Assembly (NCBI GenBank): GCA_013399305.1
Contig: VXAI01000021.1
Span: forward strand, 3,514,881 to 3,578,880
Length of the DNA stretch: 64,000 nt
Direction: 5' to 3'
From: Rostratula benghalensis
Lineage: Eukaryota > Chordata > Aves > Charadriiformes > Rostratulidae
In this document: positions 12,728 to 26,589 of the stretch, piece by piece
Numbering within the stretch: the stretch's first letter is position 1
Layout: each line of letters begins with the position of its first letter
Notes under the pieces: model-generated
Databases searched by the model: none
The model's input: the letters and a program-made list of their open reading frames with translations, nothing else
Told to the model about the DNA's origin: nothing
Made by a program: the position numbers and the translations under genes

Positions 12728-13701
12728 CCATAAAAATTCAGAATCTTAAATAAGTATGCTCATGGTTCACTACTCTCTCTAATTCTAAGGCTCAATTAAC
12801 AGTATGGCATCCACAACCTTTCTCATTCTGAAACAAAATCTTCAATTTCTTATTTCTTATGATTTGTGATTTTTTTAATAGATTGTGGCTTTGTACAGGG
12901 TTGCAGAATAAGGGTAGAATAATGCAAAGTATGAGGCTACAGAAATTGTTTTGTGTTTTCTATACAACTAATTCAAATTATCTACTTTGTGGAGAAGGGA
13001 AGACTACTCAGAGGGTAGCATAACATCTAGATTGTACTCTGAGGGGAAAGTTGATAGAAAATCCCAAATTTAATTAAACTTGGATGAAATACTAAATTAT
13101 ATTGGTGTATCTAGGCCATGCAACTGAACAGCTAAGGTTATATATGATCCACTGCATGGACAAGTAAAGAAAAATCATTGAAGAAGTACCATGCTAGAGG
13201 GAAAAAAAAGCATGCAGCAAATGGCTTCCACACAGTCTTTCTGATCTCATTAAATGTTACAGATTCTCTAAAATGTTGCCCAGGAACATTTTAAACTACT
13301 TTACTGGTTCTGTTATGTGAAATTTACAGAAATACAAATCAATAATTTATGTTGTTTAATTTCTATGTTATGCTTAAATGATCTGGTAACAGTGAGGTGT
13401 AAATAATCATAAATTCAAGTGTGTCTCCCTAACTAAGGATAGCAGCTAGTTTACTTTTAAAATATTAACCTGTTTAATAATTAAATGGTACAGTGTGCCA
13501 TTGGCAAAGTCATCAAGAATGCAGGATGGAGCTGAAAACATTTCTGGCTTGAAAAGTATCTCAGAAATATGTTTCATTTCTGGATTAGCAGCAACAAAGC
13601 ATCACTATAAACAGTTCTGCCTTTTAGAGATCATACATACATTTTACTGAGTTTAGCAATATTAATTTCTTTGTTCTTTTTTCTTTTTTTTTTCCTTTCA
13701 G

Positions 13702-13785
13702 CCATAATCAGCAGACCACGTCATTTAGACATCCTGTGACAGGACAGGTTTCTCCAGAAAATATTGAATTTATTTTGCGAGAAGA
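13702..13785 (+). CDS. PLEKHA7: PLEKHA7 exon (window exon 1): C-terminal half of WW domain 2
   Basis: The exon is 84 bases, phase 2 to phase 2. It follows a long pyrimidine tract ending in cag and is followed by gtaagt. The first base completes an Asp codon; the rest reads HNQQTTSFRHPVTGQ, then VSPENIEFILRE. This is the last strand of the second WW domain. The position usually taken by the second Trp is Phe, as I recall it is in mammalian PLEKHA7, while the following Pro is kept. The domain's first half must lie in an exon upstream of the window. WW domain 1 rather than this one is known to bind PDZD11. Confidence 0.93.
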
Positions 13786-16700
13786 GTAAGTAGTCCTATA
13801 CCCATGTCAAGAGACCTCAAAGAGTAACGCACTTACCTACCGTAGTTTAGTAGTTTAACCTTTCTTTTATTGTAACAAAAATGTCATAGAGATGGTTTAT
13901 GCTTAAAAATTTGCTTGTGATAGTGTGTTCTGATTCTAGCAGTGGTCCATGTTAAGGCTTGAGAGAAAATCTTTACAATCTTCAAAATCAAACAGTTAAC
14001 ACCCCATTTCCTCCTAAACAAACAAAATTCAATATAATTAGGATATGCAAATAATAAATGCCTTATATCAATGTCAGATATATACAACATAAACATAAAA
14101 TGTCTTTAGGGCAAACTGGAAAGTTTTTACTGCAACTGAAATACACAAAATACTTCTAGTTTCCATTGTAAAGTCTTGGTTTTCTTATGTTTTTGATTTT
14201 GCACATTCCCTGTCTTGGGCTGGTATTTATTACAACATTTTTTTTTATAAGTTATTCTTCAGTTTGAGAGAAATAGAATCATACATATTAGTTCCCAGCA
14301 CATTTTAATTTGATTGCCTGATTTGAAGAAGAGTAAAAAATAGAAGAAATGCGTGTGTTCAAACTGGTGTCTCTGGGCATCTTTGGTGCTGCTTTGAATC
14401 ACTCCCTGTTTTACTGTAGTGTTAATTACTCCTGTCACACTTGGTGCATGCTAAATTGCTCCTGGAATCCCTTTTGTTACGGGATGACTGGGTATCTTCC
14501 CTAGACCGAGTCTAGGTGAAAGTTCTGCATTGCTTCAGGAGCCATTTCAAGAGGGCAAGAGGAATGGGATGACACCAGATAGTTTTTCCTTTTCCAGCCT
14601 GGTCTCCCGACATGTTTAAGCAGCCTCTAACCTTTTTTGCATCACAGGGGCTGGGCATCATGCTGTGATGCAGGTGGTGGTTTGCATGGCTGCCTGCAAG
14701 AGTCTGAACACTTTGTTTCAAATTATGTGATATTTAATTTGCTGTACATTTAATTTAAAGCACTATAGCATTAAGAAAAATGAAGTCCAGAGAAGGACCA
14801 TGCGAGACTCCCAGGAGACTGTGGCTGTTCTGGCGATGTCTTCTATTGTGGACTTGGAGAGGACAGGACAAGTTGAGCATGATTGTACAGCCCTCTGCTC
14901 AGAGCTTCTGGTACAGCCCTGAGAAGTGCTTTTCATATGGTTTAAAATGAACAAACAAACAAAAACAATGATAGCAACAGAAACCCAGCCTAAACAGCCT
15001 GTCCTCCTCCAAGCCCTAATCAAGGGCCAATCCTATGTCAAGGCCCATGCTGAGAATCAGCATGAAATAGAATATTGGACCTATTTTGTGGTGTGGGGGA
15101 GACTAGGTACCTAAACTGTGGGATAGTACTTTGGGATAGCTACTGAGTCACCCCAGATGTTATGTGTGATAATGGATGGGTGGCTGCTTGGGATGGGTTT
15201 GGCATGTCAAAGCTGCTCCAAGTCATTTAGCGAGAACGGGTATCTTGCAATGGAGCAAATCTCAAAGACAGGATGGACAAGAGGCACTGTGCCTTTATGT
15301 TCCAACTTCCATCTGTTAATTGATTTTTATTTCATCTGTTTTAAAGGTGCAGTCTAATTTAATATAAAGGAAATTTGCACATGTGTAAGGGAAAATAGGT
15401 GTTTGGCTAGAAGTCCTTGAAGTGCCTCCCTGGGTTAGGTACACTTCCCTGGGCTGTTTCTGGTTTTGTAATTGTGGTAGCAAATAAAGCATTAAAAACA
15501 GAACTGAAAGAATGATTTGCTGGTGGCACATGGTTTTAGTGATCTTTTGTGTATCTTAGAAGCTTTTTTTGGAAGATAAACTAAGGTGTTTGTTGGAGGG
15601 CAATCAGATGACTGGGCATAACTTGTCATTTCTACATTTCAATTATTCACAGAAGGGGTATCAAAATGAGGAAAAATCTTACAATGTAGTAGAATTTGCA
15701 GAGATAGGTGGGTTTTATTGTAAAAGAGGAGGTAATGGCTGGAGGGATATAAAGATATATATTTATCTAGCATAAATAAGGAGATATATAAAGGGTTATA
15801 TGTGTTTGTAGTGACTACTCAAGAAGCCATCCTTGTGAGAATATTTTTCTAAGGTTCATTATTATTGGCCTGAAGTACATATGCAATGTTTTTAAAATTA
15901 GATGATTTTAATATAACAGTTCAAATTACTTTAAAGATGTAATTTTCAACTGTGTGGGATGCTCTGGTTTCCTTAACTTTGTACTACTTCTGTGTGACGG
16001 TGTAGGTTTTACATAGCTGCTGTTCATCACAGTCAGATCTGAATTCTTGTCAAATGACACTGTTGTCATATGTGGATGTCTCTGTTGAATTCAAAGGGGC
16101 TGTTAACACCTCCCTGGTTTTGGGCCTAGGAATCGTAATACAGCTATGCTCTCTTTTCTGTGCTTTTCCATCAGGCACCAGGAATTTGTTTGGAATTGGT
16201 GGTGTTGATCCTGCACAAGTTGAGAATCAGGGTCATAGATAGCAACTTGTGATGAAATGACTTTCACAAGCAGGACATGGTAGGAAAGCTTGGATTTGCA
16301 TGGTCTCTGGGAATTTCTCACCATGGGATCCTTTTAACCAAGAGTACTTTTTTCTATAGCTGAAGATTTCAGACAGTGTTATTGTCTGGAGTAGTAGCAC
16401 TTTTAAGGGTTTCATAAACAGCAATTTGTTCTTCAGTGGTGTTGTGGCATGATTTATTACTTATGGGTTGGTTTTAATTTAAGATTAGGGCCAAAGCCAA
16501 GAGTTGTCACAGATGTTGACTGGGAGCTACTGGGGAGATGTAAGGACAAATTTTTTCAGGCTGCAGCAATCGTATCTATTAAAAGGACACATTTAACATC
16601 AGAGAAGTAATTTACAGTAATCTAGAAATTATGGATGCATGGACTGCTCTGGCTTTTTCTCATCCAGGAAGACTTGATGTGAAGTTTTGGAAAATTATGT

Positions 16701-19700
16701 CAATAAATGATGTTGTCCTATCTTGATTAGGAGTCAGTTATGAAGCAGATACCCTTGCCTTACTTGATCAAATGAGAACTTGATACTCTTATTAGAAGAC
16801 TGAGACTCTATTTTACTAGTCTTTTCCTAAGGCATTTCCTTTTTTAAACAACATCATATCAATCTTGCTCTTTAAGCCAAAATCTGATTTCTTCAATGCT
16901 GTTGTAACTGGAGGATAAAACCAAAGAATATTGCGTGGAATCTATAAATTTTTAATTACATTATCTTTTGATCCTTAAAATATTTCTTCTTCCTAAAGAT
17001 GTTCTTGTTTAGTTTGGGGTTGGTTTTTTTTGAGAAACTGTGATTAATAATACCTCATTTCTGTGATTTCCAAACCTGTACTTAACAGAGAGCACTGACA
17101 AATCCTGGCTGTCATTCTGTTTTTCCAAGCTAAGCAGCCTTGGTCACTTAGTGTGTGGGTTGTGTGTTCTGTACCTTTCACTAGCCCTGCTTGAGAGCCA
17201 GCTTTTCTGTATGACACTTCTAGATTTGTCTTTTTTTCTGATAGGATTGATTGATTACAGGTGAACGCAGTATTCATCATAGGAACTCATTGTTTTTTAT
17301 AATAATATAATTGTAATTTTTCCTTCTGTATGCTGTTCCTAATAATTCTTAACATACTCTGTCTGCTGCTACTCATTGTGTTAAGATCTAAAAATATCCT
17401 TTCTACAGATTGCCAATTTTATTTTGAGCAATAAAAGATGCAGGGTTGTTTATAATTTCTTCCTCTTCTGAATTAGTTTTCTGTTGTTGACACTAAACTC
17501 AGTTTGGCATCTTACCACATGCTTGCTCATACCTGAAGAGTATTTTTCTAGCTGTACCTGTCAGCGTTTAAGTTCTTCTCCAGAATAATTGTTGTCCTCT
17601 ACTGATTTGGTCATCTCGCAGTTATCAGGATCACCTGTAAATAATTTGATCACCTTGGCTGTATGGGAAGTCCCTCTGGTAGCCTCCCTCCATTTCGTAA
17701 CTGTGTCTTAATTTCTATGCTCTCCTTTCATGTTTTTAATGAATCCCTAAGCAACCAGTGGAAAAATGGCTATTAATGATAAAGCTGCTGGACTGGTGTT
17801 AGATCTGTTTTAACCACATTGTTATACGTGCATTTCTCTGAAAAATCTGTGATGGACTTACTTAGGATCGATGCAAGTAATGTTCAGATTTCTTCTCTCT
17901 CATCTTTCTTTTAATAACAGTTCTTCAAATAATTGTATGCAGAAAGGAAGAGGCAGGCACTTTGAGCCGTGTATCTACCTGTGTCTGTTGCTGAACACTA
18001 GTAGTTGTGTATTAGAAGCTTTACATTATATTTGTGACACTACTATGTTTGCAAGTGAGAAGATAGTACTGTGAAGTTAAAAAAGATGAGACTTCATCAT
18101 ATATATAGAACTATGGAAAAAAAAATCATGTGCTTAATCCAGTGAGTATTAGCTGCTTCTTTGCCTTTTTTTGTGTGCAACTGATAAAACCTGTGTATCA
18201 CCTCTGGGGAGAGAGCCATCTTATTTTGTCTATTGCATTTGGTTACTATAGCAGCGAAAATATCAGGTGGAGCCAAAGGAGGAAACCCAAACAGCCCCAG
18301 AATAAACATCTGCCATGTTTACATGTATTGAAGTACTAGGACAGCTAATTTTTTTATCTAGCTAAACAGATTTATTAGTGTTCAAACTAGATTGGCATGA
18401 TGTTATTGTGTCATATTATCTTTCAACAAAATAAACTTGAGTTGCTGGTATGAATGTGGATCTTCTAAGTCAAATAATCTTTAAGATCTTTTAGAGAACA
18501 GGAATGTGCTCTTCTGTGAGTATTGCAATTTCAGTATGGGCTACTGAAGTAATAATTTTTTTGTAGCTGTTCAGTGTTATGTTGTGTTGTTTTGGTTGGT
18601 TTGTTATATAAACCAAATACTGGCCATGTAATCCTTTCAGGTAGTGACTTCTGTAGATTTAGGTGCTAGAACTGTTTAAGTATAGCAGGGAGCTGCCTGA
18701 CAAGGAGATACTGCATAAAGTGTTATTTTTAAGTATATAAAAAAGATGTACAAGAGTCTGGAGCTCTGAATGTAAATACTGCAATTTTGCCTGTGTACGT
18801 ACACCCGTGGGTGAGGCAGTAAGAAAAATAGCCTGAAAATAGACAAAAAACAGCACCATGAAGACAGAATCGGGTATCTTGGATAATAAATATTATCAAA
18901 CATCTTTGATAATAGTGATTCTGAACAAATGTTTCTGAATGCACAGAGTAAATGCTGTAGTCATATATTTTTAAAGATGATTCTGTAAGTACTACCAGAA
19001 CACTGTCAACTCCATTAAAATGCTGAGTTTTTTCAAGTAATTCTGCGTGTTTTGTATATTTGTATTTGTTTTAAAAACAGAATGAATATTAACTAGCTGT
19101 TAAAAGTCATGAATACTTGGGCATTGTTATGTTCATGCAAATCTATTTTATCCCTTAAATGCTATATACAAGATCTTAAATTAATTTTCAGTGGTATTTG
19201 GTGTTTTGTGTTTTCTGTTACATCTCGGGTACACAAAGTTTGGACCACCTGCCAAAGGCATATTTTTTTAGGAGAATAATAATGTATTTTCTCTTTCAAT
19301 GGACTTAGTATCTCTTTTGCTGGCTATTTGAGTTCTTTCACATGGCAACAACCTCACATTTTTTAGAAAACATTTTTCTCCTTGTGAATTTGTTTTTTTC
19401 CCAGTTGAAGTTCGTCATTAATCTTGGTACTACTAGAAAAAGGAAAACTTGGTTTATTGGCAATGATCATTTTCAGAAACATGTGGAAGAGAAATTGCTA
19501 AATGGTCAAACTATAAATGCTTAGAAAGTATGTGTTTATTGTTCTGTATTGCATGATGATTTTGTTAAACACATAAAACTTATCTTCCTCTGTGGGTCTA
19601 AATTTATTTAAAAAAACCAACATCCCTGCAGCATGTTTAACCTACTGTGAAAACAGTGTCTTGTGGAATAGTGAAAATCTGTTCAATCTGAGTTTGTCTA

Positions 19701-21842
19701 CCCTAATTTGTAGATTAAAACCATTCACCTGGCATTATTTTTCTTTCTCTATGAATGTCTCTATTGAAAAAAAATTAATTCCAGTTTTTCAAACTTAAAT
19801 TTTATTTTTCACACTTGTCTTTCCTGAGAAAGTTATATGGAATAGCTATAAATGAAGAAACATAATCTAATCATATTATCTATGGATTAGCCTATGGATT
19901 TTTTGAATGTGTATATTATGGGCTCTCTCCTCTCACCACCACCACCTCCTTTCCCCCCTTGTTCCCTCACTGAGTATTTGGAAAGTAACAGGTATCGTGT
20001 GACTGTCCTACAGTATAAAACTCAATAATTGGTGGTGTGGACATTGCAAAGAATCTAAATCTCAAGGAAAGAAGAGAAAGTCTGTGTCTCCAAGTGTTTT
20101 CCTTGGATGTGCATAGTTTTCATGGATTTGCCAATCATTTGTAGTGGCTTTATTAATGATACAAAGTCTAATACTTTCAGCATTTTAATTAATTTGAGGA
20201 GGCAATGTAGAACTCTGTCACTCTGTTAGTGTTCCTCCCTCCTTGAAATACCTACTTGGTTTAATTGCCTTGATAAGTAAGTATTTGTAAAAGACAAGTA
20301 AGATGCAGGCACATTGTAAGTCTGCCTTTCTTATCTGTTTTGAAAGTTTGTAGAGTGGGAAGGGCACAAGTGAGAACAGAGTCAAAAGCAAACTAAGTCC
20401 GGCTGATCAACAGAAACAGCTTAGTCAGACAGCGTTGTATACGGGAAGTGTCATAATCAGCTCTTTGCTGAAACTGGATATTCCTAAAGCTGATTAAATG
20501 CTGAAGTAGGGTACCTGGTCTGTAAGAGGCAAGGCAAATTGACTCAAACTGATGTGATGAAATTCTTGTACATTAAAGGCTCGACAGGGATTTTAAGGAT
20601 TTGCTGTAGTTCTTCTATCTTGGATCCGAATTCATGTATAAAAGCTAGAAAAAAGGGATTTATGCCAGATGAGCAAGGCATAAAGTTTAATTGAAACTGT
20701 GTGGTCACAAATGGAAAAAGGTGCTTTCCCTGACACCAAATGAACTATAAAAGCTTTTGGACACAAGTAACTGTTCAGGTTGTAACTGGAGAAGAGCGAT
20801 ACTGGCAAACACCTTGTCCTCAGTTAAAACCCCTGTTGAGCTACTACAATCACAAACTCTTCTTCTATGTTCTTATTAGTGATACCTACTCTGTTCTCTT
20901 CAGAACTGGGTTGAATACCAGTAGTAGAAGCAGTAATGTTTGGTGTGGCCTGTGTGTCTCTTGTTAACAGTGTTGGGGTTTTTTAGTGTTTTCTAATTTG
21001 ACTGTACTTGTTCCCAAAATTCAATTTGGTAAACTATGTTGTTAGTGATTTTTGAAAATACCGCCTGTGGTGCCTTGCTTGGCTGCTGAGGCTCCTTATC
21101 ACAACCTGCATGTGGAACTCCACAAGATTTCCGCTTCGTTTGTCTTCTCATTTCTTCATCTAGGCAGCTCTCCTGAATTCTCTACTTGTTGAACAGGTTC
21201 TTATGGTATGCTTTAAATGGGTATCTTCATCTGAGCTAGTTATCAAGTTTTCTTGAATTTTAGTATGACTCAGAAGTCATTTATTTCTCACAATATCTGC
21301 CATGAATTGCACCATTTAACTTAAAAGCTATTTTAATAATTCATATTGTAGCATGAATCATATTTTGGGCAGAGTCAAAGATCTAGCATTAAGTTAGCGA
21401 AAGATCTAACAGCAGGCTGGCCTCACTTGGATTTTAAAGAAGCCGCCTGTTATTGTGAAATGCTGACTCCTGTCCTTCCCTCCTAATACTGGCTCTTCCA
21501 CATGCTTGCAGCTTCAAATTTAGTTTTTCTGCATTTGCCTTATATTCTCTGAGTGCTCTTTGTTATATCTTTATTCTCTGCTGGATTTCCAGACGATTTG
21601 GTGGGTTTCTTCCAGTTGTTACATTGGCAAATATCAATCATCAGATGACACTGGCAGCATCAGCTTGAGAAATACCTGGAATCAAAATAATAGGAGTGGT
21701 GCAAAGGAAGTTTCAGATGCATGGGATATATTTGATTAGCCTGTCATTCACTTGGTCACTGTGAATCTTAAATATAAAAAGGCAAAGCTGACTGTTTGAA
21801 ACAAAGTGCTTTAGATGATGTGTGGTTTTGTTTGTTTTCTAG
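13786..21842 (+). other. Intron 1 (8.1 kb)
   Basis: It begins gtaagt and ends ctag. No exon, RNA gene or clear CR1 copy was recognised. It is AT-rich with short T runs and several weakly open frames. Around 14500-15300 the composition is somewhat richer in GC and may contain an old, unrecognisable repeat. Confidence 0.7.
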
Positions 21843-21954
21843 ACAGAATTCATCTATGTCCAAGCAACAAGGAAACCAAAGACCTTCAAGCATGGTCAGC
21901 GAAACGTCCACCGCAGTAACTACATCTGCGATTGATACAAAACCTGGCTCTAAG
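21843..21954 (+). CDS. PLEKHA7: PLEKHA7 exon (window exon 2): Ser/Thr-rich linker between WW and PH domains
   Basis: The exon is 112 bases, phase 2 to phase 0. The first base completes the Glu codon begun in the previous exon, and 37 codons follow. They include NSSMSKQQGNQRPSSM and VSETSTA, which match mammalian PLEKHA7 closely, then a more variable part ending KPGSK. The acceptor chosen is ctag at 21839-21842; an alternative 'acag' four bases later would break the frame. The donor is AAG|gtaaag at 21955. The frame stays open past this donor (see the alternative extension at 21955-22083). The segment is probably disordered and rich in possible phosphorylation sites. Confidence 0.92.
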
Positions 21955-22083
21955 GTAAAGGAAAAATGCTACTGGATCAGCTTGAAAGAACTTCACTCGC
22001 TTTACATCCAATGCTTTTATAATGCTGATTTTAACAGGGCAATGGGGTTAGCCAGAAGTATAATAGCTTACCTCAAAGAAGAG
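21955..22083 (+). other. Possible alternative 3' extension of the linker exon
   Basis: Beyond the donor at 21955 the reading frame continues without a stop for 68 codons, to a TGA ending at 22158. A second donor-like site, GAG|gtaata, starts at 22084. Use of it would add 129 bases, exactly 43 codons, in phase 0, with an aromatic and charged content (KEKCYWISLKELHSLY at its start). I do not recognise this as part of mammalian PLEKHA7. It could be chance: an open run of this length is not rare in one frame. Confidence 0.25.
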
Positions 22084-25000
22084 GTAATATCTTCTATGCA
22101 AGCAAAAACCTTTTTACAGCAGAGGAGCATGGTATACCCACATGACAGTGTTGAATGATCATTCAAAAAATAGTGGTTATTGTGACATGTAAATTTGAAA
22201 GGCTTCTTAAGAATGGAAGTAAGTATATGTGATACTAGTATTCTGGCAAGTCTTTTGATAGTTCAGTATATAGGGTAAAAAATGCTGCAAAATACCAGGA
22301 ACAGTAATTTGCAGTTCTTACTTTTCCATGCAACCTTACTGCTGTTCCTCCACTTAGTAGTTACTTGGGTCCTTTTCTACCATTGCTGTAGTGCACAACA
22401 GTACAGGCACCATGTTTACACACAGAATGTAGAAAAATCCATTGTTTGGCATTGACAATGGGTCTGAGTTTATTATTGCACAAAATCTAATAAAGCACTA
22501 TACTTGAAATGTCACCATCTATTTTAGTGTTTTTCACCTTACAGTAGATTACAGTACAGTGAGATTGGCAGGGGGCTGCATGAAAAGAACAAAAATATAT
22601 TGGAAGAATTAGCAGAGATAAGATGGATTTCCTAACTTTGCCTGCAGTTTTTTAACTTCAGGGTTTTTTTTTAAATGCAAAGGTGTGAAAACTGTAAAGT
22701 AACTGAGTTAAAGAGAGGACTTTGCCAAATTTGGTTGCAAATATATTTCTGATGAGTTGGAATCGCTTAAATTTTTTTTCTGATGTTTTGAATGGCTTGG
22801 GTTGAACATTGGGGAACATGAAAACTATTTCACAAAAAACTAAGAGTATATAGGTTATTTGACCAACAAAAAATTGTCATGTGTCAAATCTCAAGAATAC
22901 ATATACCTTTTAAGTGTTGGGTTAGCTTTGAAAATGCTAAACATAGTAGGTTACCTGAATTACCTGATAAATTTCTTTTTGATAGTCTAACAATTGAATG
23001 TATGGAAGTTCTTGGGCATTTGTGTACTGTATTTATCCTCTTTATTCTGATTTTTTTAAAGCCAGCATTAGAGGGAGACTCATTTCACTCTTAAAACGAG
23101 CAAACTTAATGGGGACCTGATATTCTTCTTTGAGTCAGGGATTTCTCTAGTGATGCAGCTGGCCTTGACTTACCCAGGATCACACTTCTGCCAAAACCTG
23201 TGCATCCTCTGTCCCCTGCTCCTGTTGCTTCCCTTTGTCATGTGTTTGCATTGATCTGATCAGGCTTTTTACAAACCAGTGAGATGAAAAATGGTGGCTG
23301 GTTACAACTTACAGGGCCACTCATGCTAGAGGCTAGTTCATTGGGAGACCTCAGAATCGCACAGCTAACGGTGAGAGTAATGTTCTTTCTATTACAGCTT
23401 GGAGAATATCCAGAATTACCTCCCAAAACTTCAGTTGGTCTGGCTTTGGTCTCTGCTTCAGTTTTGTTTGCAGTCCAGTAGAAGTGTGACCACACGTGTT
23501 TCTGGCAGGCACCCATGTGTGGCATTTGTTTAATACATGGCAGCTTTAGACTTTGAATATAGCTGTTATAGAGGGCTTGCCTGTATTCTTCTTTTCCACC
23601 AAATTTGTTTGTGTAAGAACCATTGTGCTGCAGGCCCTCAGTAGGTACTTTAATGGAATTTTGATTAAGACAGAGAATTAACATCTATCTTATATATGCT
23701 TTGTTTCATCTATGTGTTTTCAGTCTTGAAATCACTCCTCTCATTCTGTAGAGTTCCTTCACAGCCTAACACAAAATGAATTCAAGTTAGCTAGTAATGA
23801 GAACAAAGTGTTCCACAGTGAACCTGTGTCCTCCATTTTAAGGTTAACTTCTGGCAGATTTTAAGATCCTTTTATCTGTTTCTAAATGTTTTCCTCTATG
23901 AATCCCATAGTAATTCTTTGAAAGAGTGAGTTCCCAGATGCAGATATGAGAGACAGACATGAAGCTGGAGACACATTCTGTTTGTCAAGGCAAAGGTCTC
24001 CAGCTGCCTGCCTGTAGCTAATTATTATCTCTTATGAAATGCTTTTTATAATTTTGTCCGGCAAATGCCATCACGGAACTGTGTAGGTATAGGGTTGGAA
24101 TCTGGGCCAAATTCAAACTGATATTTATAGAGAGCTATGCACATTGAAGTAGTGCCAATTCTGAAAGTGTAGGGACAGGTACCTGGGTTTCACTTGATTG
24201 TTCTGTGGAGAGTTGACAGCTAAGAATTGCTACATTTGGGGTGGAGGGAGAAGATAAGCTGCCAACTGTACAGCAGATTTGTCATTCTCAGCTCAAGATG
24301 AAAGAGATGAAGATTTCTGGCTTGCTTGTTGCAGTACTCAAGTCTGAGCTTGGTTTAAATAAATCTTCTGAAATAAAAAGTAATTGTTTGGAAAAAGAAT
24401 TTCACATGTTCTGTCCAACGGTGCCAATTGTGCAGTGTACAGCAAGAGGAGTATGTTGGAAGGAAAAAAAAGAAGAGGCTTATATGTGTCAAAATGTCAT
24501 TATGGTTCATTTATGTGCACGTAAATATATAAGGCTTCATTTTGTAAGACACCTGAAATGGGCAGTTTTACAGAAATGCACGTAGGTTCCTGGGGTGGGC
24601 CCCACTATTTTGATGCTGACACTGTCTGGATAAGGTCGTCTCAAGATTTTAGACCAATGTAGTCTACTCTTCCTTTGGAAATTTGAGGGATATGGAGCTG
24701 AGGAAATAAAAAGCAAAAGGACATGCTGATAAACTGCAATTGTTCTCTGTCCCAAAGATCTGCTTGTTAATAGCCAATTCAATTACAAATAAGTATTTTT
24801 TCCCCTGTTATTAACTATATTAAAAGCCATTTATATTGATTACAAGTGAAGGATATGGAGGAATAAAGATCTGTTTCGGTTTGAGAGTAAGGTACATATG
24901 GAATTCAGTCTGTTGAAGCACCTGATGGTGTTAATGGAAGTATATAAATGTGCTACACAGTACTGTGGCCAAGGCAAAAGCATAAAGAGCAGTCGTGTAA

Positions 25001-25496
25001 TGTATTTATTACTACCTACATTTTGAGAGCGTGTTTTGGATGGATTCTGAGCAAGAGAACTAGTTGAATTGTTGATAGCACTCATAGTTGCTGATATTTT
25101 TCCAAGATGAACTGATGAGCAAATAAAGAAGGGGTCTAGCAGTTGAGAGGAGCAGGCAATGGGACATGTATGGAATGGTGCCAGCTCTGTGGGACTCTGT
25201 GGAGCTGGAGTGTAGAACATAGTTTAGGGCCACCATTAGAATAATGCTCAGTATGAAGACCGTGAATTTCTGAGACTTTCAGGTTTTCCTATCTGAAAAA
25301 TAAGGATTATGTCTAATTTCTTAGAGATACTGAACAGATTCATGAGTTAATTTGTTAGTAAAACAATGAGATTTTTTGATTGGAAGAGTTTATGATGTGG
25401 AGTTAAACAAGTGGGAGTTTTGTGGGCTGGTTCTGTTGGATTTTTTTTTTTTCCAGTTCCCTGTAGATTGCAAGTTAAGTTATATTTTCTCTTATG

Positions 25497-25515
25497 CATA
25501 TATATATATATGCAT
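25497..25515. repeat. Short AT microsatellite
   Basis: An uninterrupted alternating at run flanked by gcata on both sides. Simple intronic sequence. Confidence 0.85.
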
Positions 25516-26589
25516 ATTTTTACCAAGGTACAGTCTTCCTTTTTGCTAGTTAGAAAATTTTACTAGTTTACTAGTTTGGGTTTTTTTAGACTGCCCAGTT
25601 TTAGGAAAAAAGAAATGAATTTTTAAATTAAGTTAGCAACTTTCCTCCCCAGCTAGAGGCTACTGTAAGGAAGAAGATGACGCAGTGATGAAAAGGGATT
25701 TGAAGGTTTTGGCTCTTGACATTTTGCTGTTTTTTACAGAAACTTATGAGTCATTCACAGACAAACCAGCATAACAGATGTAGTGAAGTCAAAAGCAACT
25801 TCTTTGTCTTCAGTGACACAGGCAGCTGCTCTGACCTGCATTTTTCAACACACAACAATGATATCGGAATATTTTAAGTTAGGAAAAGACTGCTGCGGTA
25901 CAAACAAATAGTTTTAACAATAAACCTTTTTTTTTAAACAAACCTTTTATTCTAGCCAATGGAAGCAAGGCATGACATCCAGTATCTGTTTTGCTTTATT
26001 TTATTCCTGAGCAGAACGAGATTATTAATACTGTAGATTAGGTGAAATTTTTAATTATTTATAGCACCATAAAATGATTTCTCTTTCTGTTATGGGTACT
26101 GTATTGATATAGAACACACAGCCCTAGGCAAACTTTTCCTCCTCCTGTGTAACAGAAATTGTTTGGTCTTTTGACTGAGTCCACAGATGATCTTTTTATG
26201 TTGTGGCCTGTATTTTTTTAAAATACAATAAGGTCAGAGAATCAAAGTGCTTAATCACTGACAGCAGATCTTGGTGAAAAAAAATCAATTGTAAACTCTT
26301 CTGTAAGGCCAGATCAAGTATACTTCAACTGTTCCTCAGTTCATCCACCCTTCCTAGGATAAATTTGAGAAAGAGAAATCAGGAAAGTAGATTCTGTACA
26401 TTTTGTAAATTGATTTCTATTCAAACATAGATTTTTGACTTCTGGTCAAAACAGTTTGAGCCCCATTATTTGTCATCACCCTTGTAATGTAGCTGTTGCA
26501 TCTAATATTTGACAACAGTCTTTAAAGGTCTTAACTGAATTGATTACTGCTCATTTTTTTGTGAAAATCTTACAATAAAGTATATGTGG

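Larger units (their letters stand above)
1..13701 (+). other. Intron upstream of the second WW-domain exon (5' end outside window)
   Basis: No exon was recognised. I looked for the missing first half of WW domain 2, which should carry a GWEE-type motif and end in phase 2, and did not find it. The stretch holds two older CR1 pieces facing left (4608-5115, 10598-10865), one CR1 3' end facing right (10198-10533), a tandem duplication (8902-8964), hairpins at 9320-9362 and 12682-12703, and a GC-richer patch at about 713-1060. The rest is AT-rich unique DNA. Confidence 0.75.

Noticed and set aside
1..13701. Upstream PLEKHA7 exon with the first half of WW domain 2
   Set aside because: Searched for a GWEE-like segment with phase-2 donor on the + strand and found none; it must lie before the window.
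23238..23684. 148-codon open frame on the minus strand
   Set aside because: No recognisable domain, no splice context and no codon bias; one such frame is expected in 64 kb on six frames.
24840..25220. 126-codon open frame on the minus strand
   Set aside because: No resemblance to a known protein; composition is that of surrounding intron.
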